A DNA stretch of 53,544 nucleotides from a virus. A model generated the notes under the pieces. That model saw nothing but the letters and a program-made list of their open reading frames with translations. It ran no database searches and was not told the DNA's origin. This document shows, piece after piece, positions 1 through 7,606 of the stretch; the first letter of the stretch is position 1, and each line of letters opens with the position of its first letter. The stretch lies in IMG/VR virus record IMGVR_UViG_3300035389_000027, positions 1 through 53,544 of that record. One strand, 5' to 3'. The translations under genes and the position numbers were made by a program.

Positions 1-249
1 CGCCTGGATTTGAACCCGCTCACGTTATCGTTTATTGCGGTGATTATTTCGGCATATTCGACATAAAGGAATATACAAATATTTTATCCGTAGACAAAAA
101 GGCGCCACCCTAAAATTTACTATTGGCTGAAGCCACTCCTTGATTTTCTGAACGTAAGGAGCTTTATGGAACCTGATTTTTATCAGGTATTATGAGTTTG
201 TAAATTTCTGAAGCATACGTTAAGGACGTTACCCTGCCTTGAAAAGCAT
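1..249. other. Non-coding left end of the window
   Basis: I see no convincing gene here. The first 20 bases, read on the minus strand, contain GGTTCAAATCC, which matches the T-loop consensus of a tRNA. The flanking bases do not form a proper T-stem and the rest of a tRNA would lie outside the window. A 7-bp hairpin (171-177 with 182-188, loop TTTT) lies downstream of the leftward repressor gene and could be a weak terminator. TATACAAAT at 72-80 matches half of the operator-like motif seen at 51457. Confidence 0.4.
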
Positions 250-687
250 TTATTCCCCGGTGGTTCCCGATTTTTTTTCTTGCGCTTTCAAAACCATCAC
301 CATCCCCCGGATGAGCGTTTCAGCTTCCTTGAACATGTCTGGGCTTAATCGTTCTATTTCCACCAAATTAGCGTTAATCTCTTTAGCGCATTCCTTATCC
401 TCGAAATTATTGATAATACGTTCGTGTTCTATTGTTGTTATATCTTTATTTCTATGTGACTTCTCTGTGCCGGTTAAAATCCATTCAATAGAGACTCCAG
501 CTGCGCTTGCTATTTGTATTAATTTTTCAGGCCCAGGCATTGACGGGGTTCGTTTATCGTTAACGCTTTTTTTGGGCAATAAACATCTAAAACTCTGATC
601 CGACATCCCACATTTTCTGGCGAATTCAGATTTATTGTCTCCAGAAATTTTATCTATCCTGGATGATATGGCATTTTTATCAATCAT
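250..687 (-). CDS. CI-like phage repressor (HTH, no protease domain)
   Basis: DNA-binding repressor expected to hold the lysogenic state by binding the divergent control region. The N-terminal ~75 residues form an HTH of the phage CI type, with the helix region KSEFARKCGMSDQSF and the SIEWILTG ending typical of that family. The C-terminal half is short, charged and probably helical. There is no S24/LexA-type peptidase domain, so RecA-stimulated self-cleavage is not expected (inference). I chose the ATG at 687. Earlier TTG/ATG codons at 720 and 714 lie inside the operator palindrome, and no clear Shine-Dalgarno precedes any of them. It is the only leftward gene in the window, which fits the CI role. 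Confidence 0.8.
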   Translation of the reverse strand: MIDKNAISSRIDKISGDNKSEFARKCGMSDQSFRCLLPKKSVNDKRTPSMPGPEKLIQIASAAGVSIEWILTGTEKSHRNKDITTIEHERIINNFEDKECAKEINANLVEIERLSPDMFKEAETLIRGMVMVLKAQEKKSGTTGE

Positions 688-711
688 GTTTTTTTTGTTT
701 TTTAAACTTGA

Positions 712-735
712 CATATACAAAAGTTTTTGTGTATG
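712..735. promoter_or_regulatory. Operator-like palindrome between the CI-like and Cro-like genes
   Basis: Imperfect inverted repeat: arm CATATACAAAA at 712-722 and arm TTTTTGTGTATG at 724-735, with one mismatch between arms. It sits in the gap between divergent regulators, where CI/Cro operators and overlapping promoters are expected. Its TATACA half-site recurs in two palindromes far away, at 16047 and 51457. Confidence 0.65.
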
Positions 736-744
736 TTTGCCCCC

Positions 745-954
745 ATGATGATTACAGCAAAAATTTCAAAGGCTGCAAGGGGTAGATTATCCTTGTCGCA
801 AAGGCAATTTGCAATAGCCCTGGGTACCACCAGGGATGCTATCGCAGCATATGAGCGTTGTAAAGCCCGCATGCCCGGCGATGTTCTTCTTAGACTCCAA
901 ACCCTTCTTAAAACCAACGGACATGACCAGAACGCGGGAGTGTCGATTGATTAA
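745..954 (+). CDS. Cro-like XRE-family HTH protein
   Basis: Small (69 aa) DNA-binding protein, almost all of it a single HTH: LSLSQRQFAIALGTTRDAIAAYE is a standard XRE pattern (Q-x3-A-x3-G-x5-I-x2-YE). It is the first rightward gene next to the divergent CI-like gene, the Cro position, so it probably represses the lysogenic promoter. The start is uncertain. ATG codons at 733, 745 and 748 and a TTG at 727 are all in frame and none has a Shine-Dalgarno, so a very short leader or leaderless mRNA is possible. Its 3' end overlaps the next gene by 8 bases. Confidence 0.65.
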   Translation: MMITAKISKAARGRLSLSQRQFAIALGTTRDAIAAYERCKARMPGDVLLRLQTLLKTNGHDQNAGVSID

Positions 955-1177
955 GAAGAGTGTTTTTCGTGCATTATTGAATGAAGGGTGTCCGTTTGTC
1001 AAGATTTTGACGTTCTTTATAGGTTGCGCAGGCTTCACAAAAAGCAAGATTGCCGAAAAGGCGGGTGTTGATCCTTCTTTGGTAACAAAAACAATCAGTG
1101 GTGTGCGTGATTCTGAAAAAGTGAGAGATGTAATTATTTGCATCATCGGTTTCGATCCCTGGAAGGTGAAATTGTGA
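947..1177 (+). CDS. Small HTH protein, second gene of the early regulator cluster
   Basis: Predicted 76-residue DNA-binding protein. Its middle reads FTKSKIAEKAGVDPSLVTKTISG, a lambda-repressor-like helix-turn-helix in which helix 2 begins at IAEKAGV and the recognition helix is PSLVTKTI. I prefer the TTG start at 947 because a GGGAG sequence lies about 7 bases upstream. An in-frame ATG at 923 would add eight residues but has no good ribosome binding site. The start lies inside the end of the Cro-like gene and the stop overlaps the next start, so these genes are probably translationally coupled. The target is unknown; a Ner-like or CII-like regulator is possible. Confidence 0.6.
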   Translation: MIKKSVFRALLNEGCPFVKILTFFIGCAGFTKSKIAEKAGVDPSLVTKTISGVRDSEKVRDVIICIIGFDPWKVKL

Positions 1178-1386
1178 AACAAATACTTATCGCTGAAAAA
1201 CTCGATATTACGGCAAAACATTTGTGTGACGTAAAGCATGGCCGAAAGGCCTGGACGATCCCGCTGGCGAAAGAAATAGAAAAAAAATTAGGGGTGTCGA
1301 AACTCAAATGTCTTTTTCCTGATGAATACGGCACGCCCTGGCCGGAACTTTTGGCCTTACCAGATGACTTTGAACTTTCGAACTGA
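1174..1386 (+). CDS. Small HTH-type protein, third gene of the cluster
   Basis: Predicted 70-residue protein. IAEKLDITAKHLCDVKHGRKAW followed by AKEIEKKLGVSKLKCLFPDEY looks like an XRE-type HTH, including the region that usually ends in a conserved leucine-phenylalanine. The GTG at 1174 is favoured: GGAAGG lies 8 bases upstream and the GTG overlaps the previous stop codon as GTGA. An in-frame ATG at 1138 has no such support. The C-terminus (PWPELLALPDD) is not part of the HTH. Role unknown, presumably regulatory from its place among other small DNA-binding proteins. Confidence 0.55.
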   Translation: MKQILIAEKLDITAKHLCDVKHGRKAWTIPLAKEIEKKLGVSKLKCLFPDEYGTPWPELLALPDDFELSN

Positions 1387-1445
1387 TTGCAGGTTATTAA
1401 TTGTAATTTACAAACGCAAACAATTCAAATTGAGGTAAATTGAAC

Positions 1446-1694
1446 GTGAAATTCTCTGATGCAATTATCGAACTGATTGACAAACATGGCGGCAAAGTTG
1501 TGGCTGATGAAATTGGTGTCGACAACTCTGCCTTATCCCGTTTTCGTTCTGGCCACACGGGCATGACTCTCGAAAAACTGGATCGTTTACTTCAGTTTTC
1601 AGGCTACACGCTGATGACTAAAAACCACCACCGGGACACCAAGAAAGCTGTGGTAACCATTGCTGCAATGCTCAAAGAGGAAATGGGGTTATAA
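1446..1694 (+). CDS. Small HTH regulator, possibly CII-like
   Basis: Predicted 82-residue DNA-binding protein. GGKVVADEIGVDNSALSRFRSG is a clear helix-turn-helix (VADEIGV then NSALSRFR), followed by LEKLDRLLQFSGYTLM. The order of domains and the spacing resemble small CII-like activators, but I cannot assign it to that family with certainty. The GTG at 1446 has GAGGT 9 bases upstream and is preferred over an in-frame TTG at 1440, which would leave only 3 bases. A 59-base gap separates it from the previous gene, so it may have its own promoter. Confidence 0.55.
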   Translation: MKFSDAIIELIDKHGGKVVADEIGVDNSALSRFRSGHTGMTLEKLDRLLQFSGYTLMTKNHHRDTKKAVVTIAAMLKEEMGL

Positions 1695-1777
1695 GGCAAA
1701 CCCGATCTTCAATATTTTCGTTAAAAATAAAACAATTAACCGGACAAAACAACTCAAAGGCATGGAGGGTGAAGCGA

Positions 1778-2221
1778 ATGGATTATAAGGCAATCTCACA
1801 GGAACTTAAAACGGCGATACTTTACAGTGGCAGGCATGATGGTGCGGTTAAGAGAATATCCGAAATTACCGGCCTCGGGATAAGAACAATTTATAATTAT
1901 CTCGACGGTGACATCAAGATGAACCTTGATTTTATCAAGGCGGCTACATTGGCAACGGATGGAGATCCGGAAATCAAAAAGCATCTTGAACCGGAAGGGT
2001 GGGCGCTGGCGAAAAAGATTAGGGTTGTTGCGCCCATAGGGAAAATCGAAAAAGAGCTGGGGGATATTTCAATAGAGGCTTCGAGCTTTCATGCGCTTGT
2101 CAGGGCAGCTGCTGCAGACGGGAAAATATCACCCAACGAAAGGGCCAGTATCAAAAAACAGTCCATGGAGGTTCTTCAGCAAATGGAAGAGGTCATGCTC
2201 ATGGTTGAGTCTCAGTCATAA
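1778..2221 (+). CDS. Phage regulatory protein with N-terminal HTH, CII/CP76-like
   Basis: Predicted 147-residue regulator. Residues ~18-50 (GAVKRISEITGLGIRTIYNYLDG) form an HTH and the C-terminal part has HALVRAAAADGKISPNERASIKK, a helical segment resembling dimerisation regions of phage regulatory CII (CP76-type) proteins. The ATG at 1778 has GGAGGG nine bases upstream; an in-frame GTG at 1769 directly abuts that sequence. It is the last gene before a strong hairpin and the replication operon, where a regulator that decides entry into the early operon would fit. The family assignment is tentative. Confidence 0.55.
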   Translation: MDYKAISQELKTAILYSGRHDGAVKRISEITGLGIRTIYNYLDGDIKMNLDFIKAATLATDGDPEIKKHLEPEGWALAKKIRVVAPIGKIEKELGDISIEASSFHALVRAAAADGKISPNERASIKKQSMEVLQQMEEVMLMVESQS

Positions 2222-2226
2222 AAAGC

Positions 2227-2257
2227 GAAAGGCCCGGGGAAGCGACCCGGGCCTTTC
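2227..2257. terminator. Perfect 12-bp hairpin after the early regulators
   Basis: Stem GAAAGGCCCGGG (2227-2238) pairs perfectly with 2246-2257 around a 7-base loop. On the plus strand no T-run follows (AAGGAAAAAAAC). On the minus strand the stem is followed by CGCTTTTTAT. It may therefore terminate leftward transcription, act in both directions, or be a site of regulated read-through. Confidence 0.6.
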
Positions 2258-2328
2258 AAGGAAAAAAACAAGAACATGAAGCAAGACACTCACAACAAGA
2301 ACACCAAACAATAAGGAGGATAGTGTAA

Positions 2329-2400
2329 ATGGCGAGATCTGTCAAGCGGAAAAAGATAAAAAACTTTCTTTTTTTATTTAAAAAAAGGAGGCTTTCATGA
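2329..2400 (+). CDS. 23-residue basic leader peptide upstream of the replication gene
   Basis: A very short ORF starts at ATG 2329 and has an excellent ribosome binding site (AAGGAGGA, 8 bases upstream). Its stop codon overlaps the ATG of the replication gene at 2397 as ATGA, and the Shine-Dalgarno of that gene (AAAGGAGG) lies inside the leader. The peptide starts MARSVKRKK and is strongly basic. This arrangement suggests translational coupling or a leader peptide controlling the replication operon. That it is translated is inferred from the start signals only. Confidence 0.45.
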   Translation: MARSVKRKKIKNFLFLFKKRRLS

Positions 2401-3389
2401 GGGCAAGAAATGTTAAACCGGACGTATTTAAAAATGAATATCTGGCGGAATGTGACCCCCTGGCGCGGATTCTTTTTATCGGCCTGTGGTGTATGGTAGA
2501 CAGAGAAGGGTATCTTGAATATCGTCCCAAAAAGATAGGGGTCGAGATACTTCCGTACGACTCGGGAAATATCGAGAAGTTTCTCGAACAACTCAGTACA
2601 CGCGGGTTTATTAATATCTGGTGTGTGCGAACCACCCAGGGTGAGGAAACACTAAAAAAGCCTGTTGCGATTGAGGTTCTTCATTTCTTAAAACACCAAA
2701 ATCCGCACCGAAATGAAAAACCAAGTAAAATCAAACCTTTGCTTGAGTGTCCCGAGGGCTCTCGAAAATTCGAGAAACTTCACGAGTGTTCGCAGAGTGA
2801 TCCGGCTGAATCCCTCTTCCTTGAATCCCTTATCCTGAATCATGAATCAGGAATCATAAATCCTGAACAGGAACCGGATTCCCCTGCCGGGGAATTGTCA
2901 CCTGACCAGTCCGATGACGATACATCCGCTTCTGAAATTTCCACACCTGAAGGCGATTCTAAAAAAAAGTCCATCAAAGTTGATCCACCTGAAAACAAAA
3001 TCCCATCTTGCCCGCAAAAAAAAATAATCGAGCTTTATCACGAAGAATGCCCAGAGTTAAATCGTGTGAAAGTCTGGAGCGATACATCTGAATCAAGTTT
3101 GAGGTCCAGGTGGCGGCAAGATCCCGAATATCAAACCCTTGAATTCTGGCGGGCATTTTTCCGGGAAAAAATTAAAACAAGTGACTTCCTGATGGGCCGG
3201 AAAAAGAAATTTCAGGCGGATTTAGGCTGGATTGTAAAACCGAGCAACTTTGAAAAAATAATGAACGGCTTTTATCGTGAAAAAAACACCGGAGGCGGAA
3301 ACAATGGCGGATTTAGCGAGAAAGAATACACCGGGACAGACACCAAAAAAATTGGGTGGCTTAATCGCGAAAGCCAAAGTGCGGCCTAA
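2397..3389 (+). CDS. Phage replication initiation protein (O/DnaD-like organiser)
   Basis: Predicted replisome organiser that would bind the phage origin and recruit the helicase with the DnaC-like protein encoded next. Residues ~1-110 carry the common phage N-terminal winged-helix pattern, with FKNEYLA, ARILFIGLWCMVDREG and a RPKKIG...PYD segment. A variable, acidic, repeat-like linker rich in E, S, P and D covers ~115-200. A conserved C-terminal domain (~205-315, WRQDPEYQTLEFWRAFF, GWIVKPSNFEKIMNG) resembles those of proteins paired with DnaC loaders. The start has AAAGGAGG 7 bases upstream. The gene overlaps the loader gene by about 86 bases. A phage origin is often inside such genes, but I saw no iteron array. 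Confidence 0.75.
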   Translation: MRARNVKPDVFKNEYLAECDPLARILFIGLWCMVDREGYLEYRPKKIGVEILPYDSGNIEKFLEQLSTRGFINIWCVRTTQGEETLKKPVAIEVLHFLKHQNPHRNEKPSKIKPLLECPEGSRKFEKLHECSQSDPAESLFLESLILNHESGIINPEQEPDSPAGELSPDQSDDDTSASEISTPEGDSKKKSIKVDPPENKIPSCPQKKIIELYHEECPELNRVKVWSDTSESSLRSRWRQDPEYQTLEFWRAFFREKIKTSDFLMGRKKKFQADLGWIVKPSNFEKIMNGFYREKNTGGGNNGGFSEKEYTGTDTKKIGWLNRESQSAA

Positions 3390-4131
3390 AAATGTGCCTG
3401 AGACAAGGATTTGCCGTTGCGAGGCACACGGATCATATATCGCTACATTTTTGTTTTGCGCCGAGGGTCGCGCTATGTATTCCCGTTGCCCTAAGTGCGG
3501 GGACAGCTGGGAACGGTCCGGCTATACTGCGGATCAAAGAAAAAAGCGTGAAGCCCGGATAAAACGGTTATTTGATCAAAGCGGTATTGGTAAACGGTTT
3601 ATCAATGCATCGTTTGACGGTTATCAGGCCAAAACAGAACCAGCGGTCAGTGCCTTGAACATTGCTTCGACTTATTGCGATTTTTTTAAGCAAATTTCCC
3701 TAAAAGGCAGTTCCCTTATTTTTTGCGGCCGTCCCGGCACCGGCAAAACTCACCTTGCTTGCGCTATCGGGGTTTCCCTGCTTAGGCAGGCAATCAGTGT
3801 AAAATATACGACAACCTACAGAGCTATCACCGAAATTAAATCGACGTTTGGCCGCAAGGAAGGGTTGACCGAGAACAATGTTATGAAGTCGTTTGTAGCC
3901 CCGGATCTGCTGATAATAGATGAAGTGGGCGTGCAGTATGATACCCAAGCGGAAAAGGTGCTTTTTTATCAGATCATCAACGGCCGGTATGACAACCTAC
4001 TGCCGACAATTTTAATCTCAAACCTCAATGAAACCGAGTTGACCGAAATGGTCGGGGAACGATGTATTGACCGAATGCGCGAAGCTGACGGGGCGGTTGT
4101 TCCCTTCACCTGGGAGAGTTACCGTCGATGA
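3304..4131 (+). CDS. DnaC-like replicative helicase loader (AAA+ ATPase)
   Basis: ATPase expected to load the host replicative helicase DnaB at the phage origin. The N-terminal ~30-70 residues carry a zinc-finger-like cluster (CRCEAHG ... CAEGRAMYSRCPKCG), usual in phage DnaC-like proteins. The P-loop GRPGTGKT lies at ~142-149, Walker B LLIIDEVG near 203-210, and a sensor-1 type ILISN segment follows. I chose ATG 3304 because GGAGGCGG lies 7 bases upstream; an in-frame ATG at 3277 lacks one. It overlaps the end of the initiator gene, which fits co-translation of interacting partners. Confidence 0.88.
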   Translation: MADLARKNTPGQTPKKLGGLIAKAKVRPKNVPETRICRCEAHGSYIATFLFCAEGRAMYSRCPKCGDSWERSGYTADQRKKREARIKRLFDQSGIGKRFINASFDGYQAKTEPAVSALNIASTYCDFFKQISLKGSSLIFCGRPGTGKTHLACAIGVSLLRQAISVKYTTTYRAITEIKSTFGRKEGLTENNVMKSFVAPDLLIIDEVGVQYDTQAEKVLFYQIINGRYDNLLPTILISNLNETELTEMVGERCIDRMREADGAVVPFTWESYRR

Positions 4132-4307
4132 CTTGGTGCTCTATAAACTGCCCGGAAGGGGAACGGCGGATAATAAAAGACCTGCCGGTTTTGTGGTGCA
4201 GGGTAAGCGATTGCATGGTTATTGATTTGCCGAAGTGTCCACGGGGACACTGGGTAAGAAATGAAGACGGCCGGCCGGTGGATACGCCCGGCGAAAGGGA
4301 AGCATGA
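4128..4307 (+). CDS. 59-residue cysteine-rich small protein
   Basis: Short ORF joined to both neighbours by ATGA overlaps: its ATG at 4128 overlaps the stop of the helicase loader and its TGA overlaps the ATG of the antirepressor. That double coupling is strong evidence that it is a real gene. It has five cysteines (residues 4, 8, 24, 29 and 37) and a histidine at 41, so a small zinc-binding fold is likely. I recognise no family. Small zinc-ribbon proteins are common in phage early operons, and function cannot be assigned. Confidence 0.7.
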   Translation: MTWCSINCPEGERRIIKDLPVLWCRVSDCMVIDLPKCPRGHWVRNEDGRPVDTPGEREA

Positions 4308-5041
4308 ACGAATTGACGATTTTTAACTATGGCAGGAAGAAAGTCAGAACGGTGACTCGTGGTGGGGAAATTTGGTTCGTCGCTAAAGATGTTGCTGAAA
4401 CTCTTGGGTATACATGGAATGGTTCAGCGCGGGTTGAGCATGTTCCGGCGGAATGGAAAAAGGTCACATCTGTTGTGACCAGTCGCGGGGTTAAAGAAAT
4501 GCCGGTACTTTCCGAGCAAGGGTTATATTTTTTCTTGGGCAGGTCTGACAAACCGGCCGCTATCCCGATGCAAAAATGGGTGGCCGGTGAAGTCCTGCCG
4601 TCTATACGCAAAACAGGATCATACGGAAAAGATCCAATTGCCGCCCTGAACGATCCCGCCACCATGCGGGGGTTGCTTCTCACATATTCAGAAAAAGTCA
4701 TTGCCCTGGAATCCAAGGTTGAAAAGCAGGCACCCAAGGTTGACGGCTTTGACCGAATTTCAAGTGCGGACGGATCCATGTGTATCACCGATGCGGCCAA
4801 AACATTGCAGGTTCGCCCGAAGGACCTTTTCCAACGTCTGTCAGCACAAGGTTGGATATACCGTCGAACAGGGGGTAAGCATTGGGTGGGGTATCAGTGT
4901 CAACTAAAGCGCGGTGTTTTGATTCACAAAGTTACCATTTTGGCCCTGAGTGACGGCATTGAGAAAGTTACGGAGCAAGTGCGGATAACACCAAAAGGGT
5001 TGACAGAGTTGGCAGAAAATTTTTCGGCAAAAGCCGCTTAA
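4304..5041 (+). CDS. Phage antirepressor, BRO-N plus KilAC domains
   Basis: Antirepressor expected to bind and inactivate a phage repressor and so promote lytic growth. Residues 1-110 are a BRO-N domain (WFVAKDVAETLGY, KKVTSVVTSRG, VLSEQGLYFFLGRS, QKWVAGEVLPSIRKTGSY). Residues ~150-245 are a KilAC (phage antirepressor C-terminal) domain (MCITDAAKTLQVRPKDLFQRLSAQGWIYRR). Both domains look complete. It is coupled to the preceding small gene. Because the CI-like protein lacks a self-cleavage domain, this gene may be the actual trigger of induction (inference). Confidence 0.88.
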   Translation: MNELTIFNYGRKKVRTVTRGGEIWFVAKDVAETLGYTWNGSARVEHVPAEWKKVTSVVTSRGVKEMPVLSEQGLYFFLGRSDKPAAIPMQKWVAGEVLPSIRKTGSYGKDPIAALNDPATMRGLLLTYSEKVIALESKVEKQAPKVDGFDRISSADGSMCITDAAKTLQVRPKDLFQRLSAQGWIYRRTGGKHWVGYQCQLKRGVLIHKVTILALSDGIEKVTEQVRITPKGLTELAENFSAKAA

Positions 5042-5088
5042 ATAGGTAGATTTTAATTAAAAATTTTTAAAGGAGGAAAGAAAAAAAG

Positions 5089-5505
5089 ATGATCAACAAG
5101 GCAATTTTGGTAGGCAATCTGGGGCAAGATCCGGAAATTCGGTACACAAACAGCGGTACGGCGGTGGCTAATTTTAGCATTGCCACCACGGAACGGTGGA
5201 AAGATAAAAACACCGGTGAAATGCAGGATAAGACCGAATGGCATAAAATCGTAGCATGGGGTAAGTTGGGTGAGATCTGCGGAGAATACCTGTCCAAAGG
5301 CCGGCAGGTTTACATTGAAGGGAAAATACAAACCCGCCAGTGGGAAGATAAAGACGGCAATAAGCGTTATTCGACCGAAATTGTGGCCAATGAAATGAAG
5401 ATGCTGGGTTTTAAGGATTCGGGCGGCGGTCAACAGCGACCGGCCGAGAAGTCTCAATACCAAGGCCCGCCACAAGACGACCGAGACGACGAAATCCCTT
5501 TTTAA
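5089..5505 (+). CDS. ssb: Single-stranded DNA-binding protein
   Basis: Coats single-stranded DNA during phage replication and recombination. The whole N-terminal OB-fold is recognisable ([65 protein letters not shown]). The flexible tail ends DDEIPF, the acidic C-terminal tip used to recruit partner proteins. Length (138 aa) is normal for phage and bacterial SSB. AAAGGAGG lies upstream of the ATG. It follows the antirepressor after 47 AT-rich bases that could hold a promoter. Confidence 0.96.
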   Translation: MINKAILVGNLGQDPEIRYTNSGTAVANFSIATTERWKDKNTGEMQDKTEWHKIVAWGKLGEICGEYLSKGRQVYIEGKIQTRQWEDKDGNKRYSTEIVANEMKMLGFKDSGGGQQRPAEKSQYQGPPQDDRDDEIPF

Positions 5506-5531
5506 ATTATTAAACCAACAGGAGTGACGAT

Positions 5532-5870
5532 TTGGAATGTTTAGAGTGTGGTGGACAATTACGAAGCCCCGGAGTTGACGGAAAAGATAAAGACGGCAAG
5601 GCCGTTGTCCGGTGGCGTAAATGTAATGCCTGTAATGCAGGCTTTGAAACCAAGGAGACGTTTGCATGCCTTGTCAGGCAGTCTTGCGCTGGGCCGTTAC
5701 AGCATATCCGGGCGGATCTTTGCCCGATATGCGGATTTAAAACATACATTTTTCGGACAATCCCAACAGGTCCGGGGGCCGTTGTCCGGGCGCGAGTGTG
5801 TTCGAATTGCACCACCTCTTTCAACACTCAGGAAGTCGTGACCGGGACAACGAAAAAATACGAAAGGTGA
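5532..5870 (+). CDS. Tandem zinc-ribbon protein, NrdR-like ribbons
   Basis: 112-residue protein made of two similar four-cysteine zinc ribbons: CLEC ... CNAC in the first half and CPIC ... CSNC in the second. Each is followed by the aromatic F-x-T or F-N-T segment. Spacing and flanking residues (C-x2-C-G, an R-rich strand, C-x2-C-x4-F-x-T-x-E) resemble the N-terminal ribbon of the NrdR repressor, duplicated and without the ATP-cone domain. The start is a TTG with GGAG 7 bases upstream. It may bind nucleic acid; no specific function can be assigned. Confidence 0.65.
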   Translation: MECLECGGQLRSPGVDGKDKDGKAVVRWRKCNACNAGFETKETFACLVRQSCAGPLQHIRADLCPICGFKTYIFRTIPTGPGAVVRARVCSNCTTSFNTQEVVTGTTKKYER

Positions 5871-5878
5871 AAACAAGA

Positions 5879-7606
5879 ATGAAGCGAAAACACCAAGCGG
5901 ATACAGAAGTAATTTTTAAGAAGATGGCGGCCGGCGTCATTACAGACAAGTTTGTTCTTTGTAAAGTCGAACCGGGCGGGGGGAAAAGTGCCCTACCCGG
6001 TATCGCTGGCAAGGAATTGATTTACAAACACCTGACGGAAAAAGTTTGCTGGGTGGTCCCGAGAAAATCTTTACAGGATCAAGGGGAACGATCCTTTGAA
6101 GATCCCTTCTTCCGGGAAATGTTCGGGCATTTCCTTAGTGTCCGGTCGAGCACCAATGAAATTGATCCGTGTCGGGGAGAAGACGGCATTGTAACCACCT
6201 ACCAGGCTATAGGGATGGATAAAGCCGGGTTATTGCAGGCTGAATTCGCAATGCAACGGTTTATACTCATCTTGGATGAATTCCACCACGTCGAGCAAGA
6301 TGGAACGTGGCACAAGGCCCTGGCACCATTGGTTGAATCTGCTGAAAAAGTTTTGTTGATGACGGGGACGCTTGAGCGCGGTGATGGGAAAGCTATTGCC
6401 TTTGCGCCTTATCGTGATTCGGGCGGAGACTTGGTTGTTGATTTGAAAAAGCCGGGATATCAGGTTGTCAATTATGACCGGCAGGATGCTTTGATGGAAA
6501 AGGCTATTTTGCCCCTGGTGTTTCATTTGTCGGATGCAAGTGCATCGTGGTCCGACGAAAACGGCAAGATAAACGAAGTGCCAAGCCTGTCTACTGCCAA
6601 CCGGAAAGATGTCGGTCCTGCCGTGTTCACGGCTCTGAGTACCGGATTTGCGACAACTCTGTTAGAGCAAAGCATTGCGCATTGGGAAAATCACCGAAAA
6701 AAGGTGCCTCATGCAAAACACTTGGTTGTGACGGCAAATTTTGAGGCGGCAAAAAAGCATACTCAGTGGTTACGGGATCGCGGTTATAATGTGGAAATTG
6801 CCACCAGCCATGACAGCTCTGCAGCACACAAAGCGATCTTGCGGTATAAACGCTCCGAAATAGATATTATCGTCAGTATCGCCATGGCATATGAGGGCCT
6901 TGATGTTCCTGAAATAAGCCATATCACATCATTAACGCATATCCGGAGTATCCCGTGGATTATTCAGATGCTTGCAAGGGCGGTGCGGATAGATAAGATG
7001 GCCGGTCCCTATGAGTCTCAGGCCGGGTATATTTTTGCCCCTGATGACATGCTGTTTCGGAAAATTGTTTCCAGGATCAAGCGGGAACAGCTTGCAGTCG
7101 TCAAAAAGCAGAAAGAAAAAATTAAAGAAAGCGAAAAAGAAAAAAAGGAACCTCAACAGCAAGGGCTTTTTGGATCCGGGAATATTTACGGCATAAAGCC
7201 CCGTGAATCGCAGTTTACCGGTGCCCGTGAGTTGGATCTTGATGGATGCCGGCCGGAACCGGAATACATTAAGCCTGCCCTGATTAAAACCAAAACAGAG
7301 CAAGAGCGAGAATTGAAAGCCGCGATTACAAATCAGATAAACCGTTTCGAGTACATCAATTGTTACGAGTTCGGCCGGATCAACAAGGAATTGGTAAAGA
7401 AATTCGGCAAGGGCCGCGGCCGGATGACTATCACTGAGTTGAACCGGGTCTGGGCGTATGTCCGGGAGACCTACCCGTTATACAGCACCGCAAAGTATCA
7501 AAAACGGCAGGGTATAAGCGGTCCTCGTGGACATGGCCGCCGGGCACCAAAGGCGCGGGATTGGACAGGGCCTGTTAATATTCCTGTGTTTGGGGGCGCC
7601 CGGTGA
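5879..7606 (+). CDS. SF2 DEAD/DEAH-type helicase
   Basis: Predicted 575-residue ATP-dependent helicase or translocase for phage replication or repair. Motif I is EPGGGKSAL, motif II LDEFHHV (DExH), and motif III LLMTGTLERG. The C-terminal RecA-like domain has IDIIVSIAMAYEGLDVPEIS and the motif VI-like SIPWIIQMLARAVRID. A lysine/glutamate-rich linker (~395-425) leads to a separate C-terminal domain of unknown role (~460-575). I chose ATG 5879 just after the preceding stop; a longer frame starting at 5798 would overlap that gene by 73 bases. Its stop overlaps the GTG of the radical-SAM gene. Confidence 0.85.
   Translation: MKRKHQADTEVIFKKMAAGVITDKFVLCKVEPGGGKSALPGIAGKELIYKHLTEKVCWVVPRKSLQDQGERSFEDPFFREMFGHFLSVRSSTNEIDPCRGEDGIVTTYQAIGMDKAGLLQAEFAMQRFILILDEFHHVEQDGTWHKALAPLVESAEKVLLMTGTLERGDGKAIAFAPYRDSGGDLVVDLKKPGYQVVNYDRQDALMEKAILPLVFHLSDASASWSDENGKINEVPSLSTANRKDVGPAVFTALSTGFATTLLEQSIAHWENHRKKVPHAKHLVVTANFEAAKKHTQWLRDRGYNVEIATSHDSSAAHKAILRYKRSEIDIIVSIAMAYEGLDVPEISHITSLTHIRSIPWIIQMLARAVRIDKMAGPYESQAGYIFAPDDMLFRKIVSRIKREQLAVVKKQKEKIKESEKEKKEPQQQGLFGSGNIYGIKPRESQFTGARELDLDGCRPEPEYIKPALIKTKTEQERELKAAITNQINRFEYINCYEFGRINKELVKKFGKGRGRMTITELNRVWAYVRETYPLYSTAKYQKRQGISGPRGHGRRAPKARDWTGPVNIPVFGGAR

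Noticed and set aside
5053-5667. A 204-codon minus-strand frame across SSB
   Set aside because: It is opposite the clearly conserved SSB and zinc-ribbon genes and has no recognisable domain.
5548-5841. A 97-codon plus-strand frame overlapping the zinc-ribbon gene
   Set aside because: The zinc-ribbon frame has the cysteine pairs and a better start; this frame shows no pattern.
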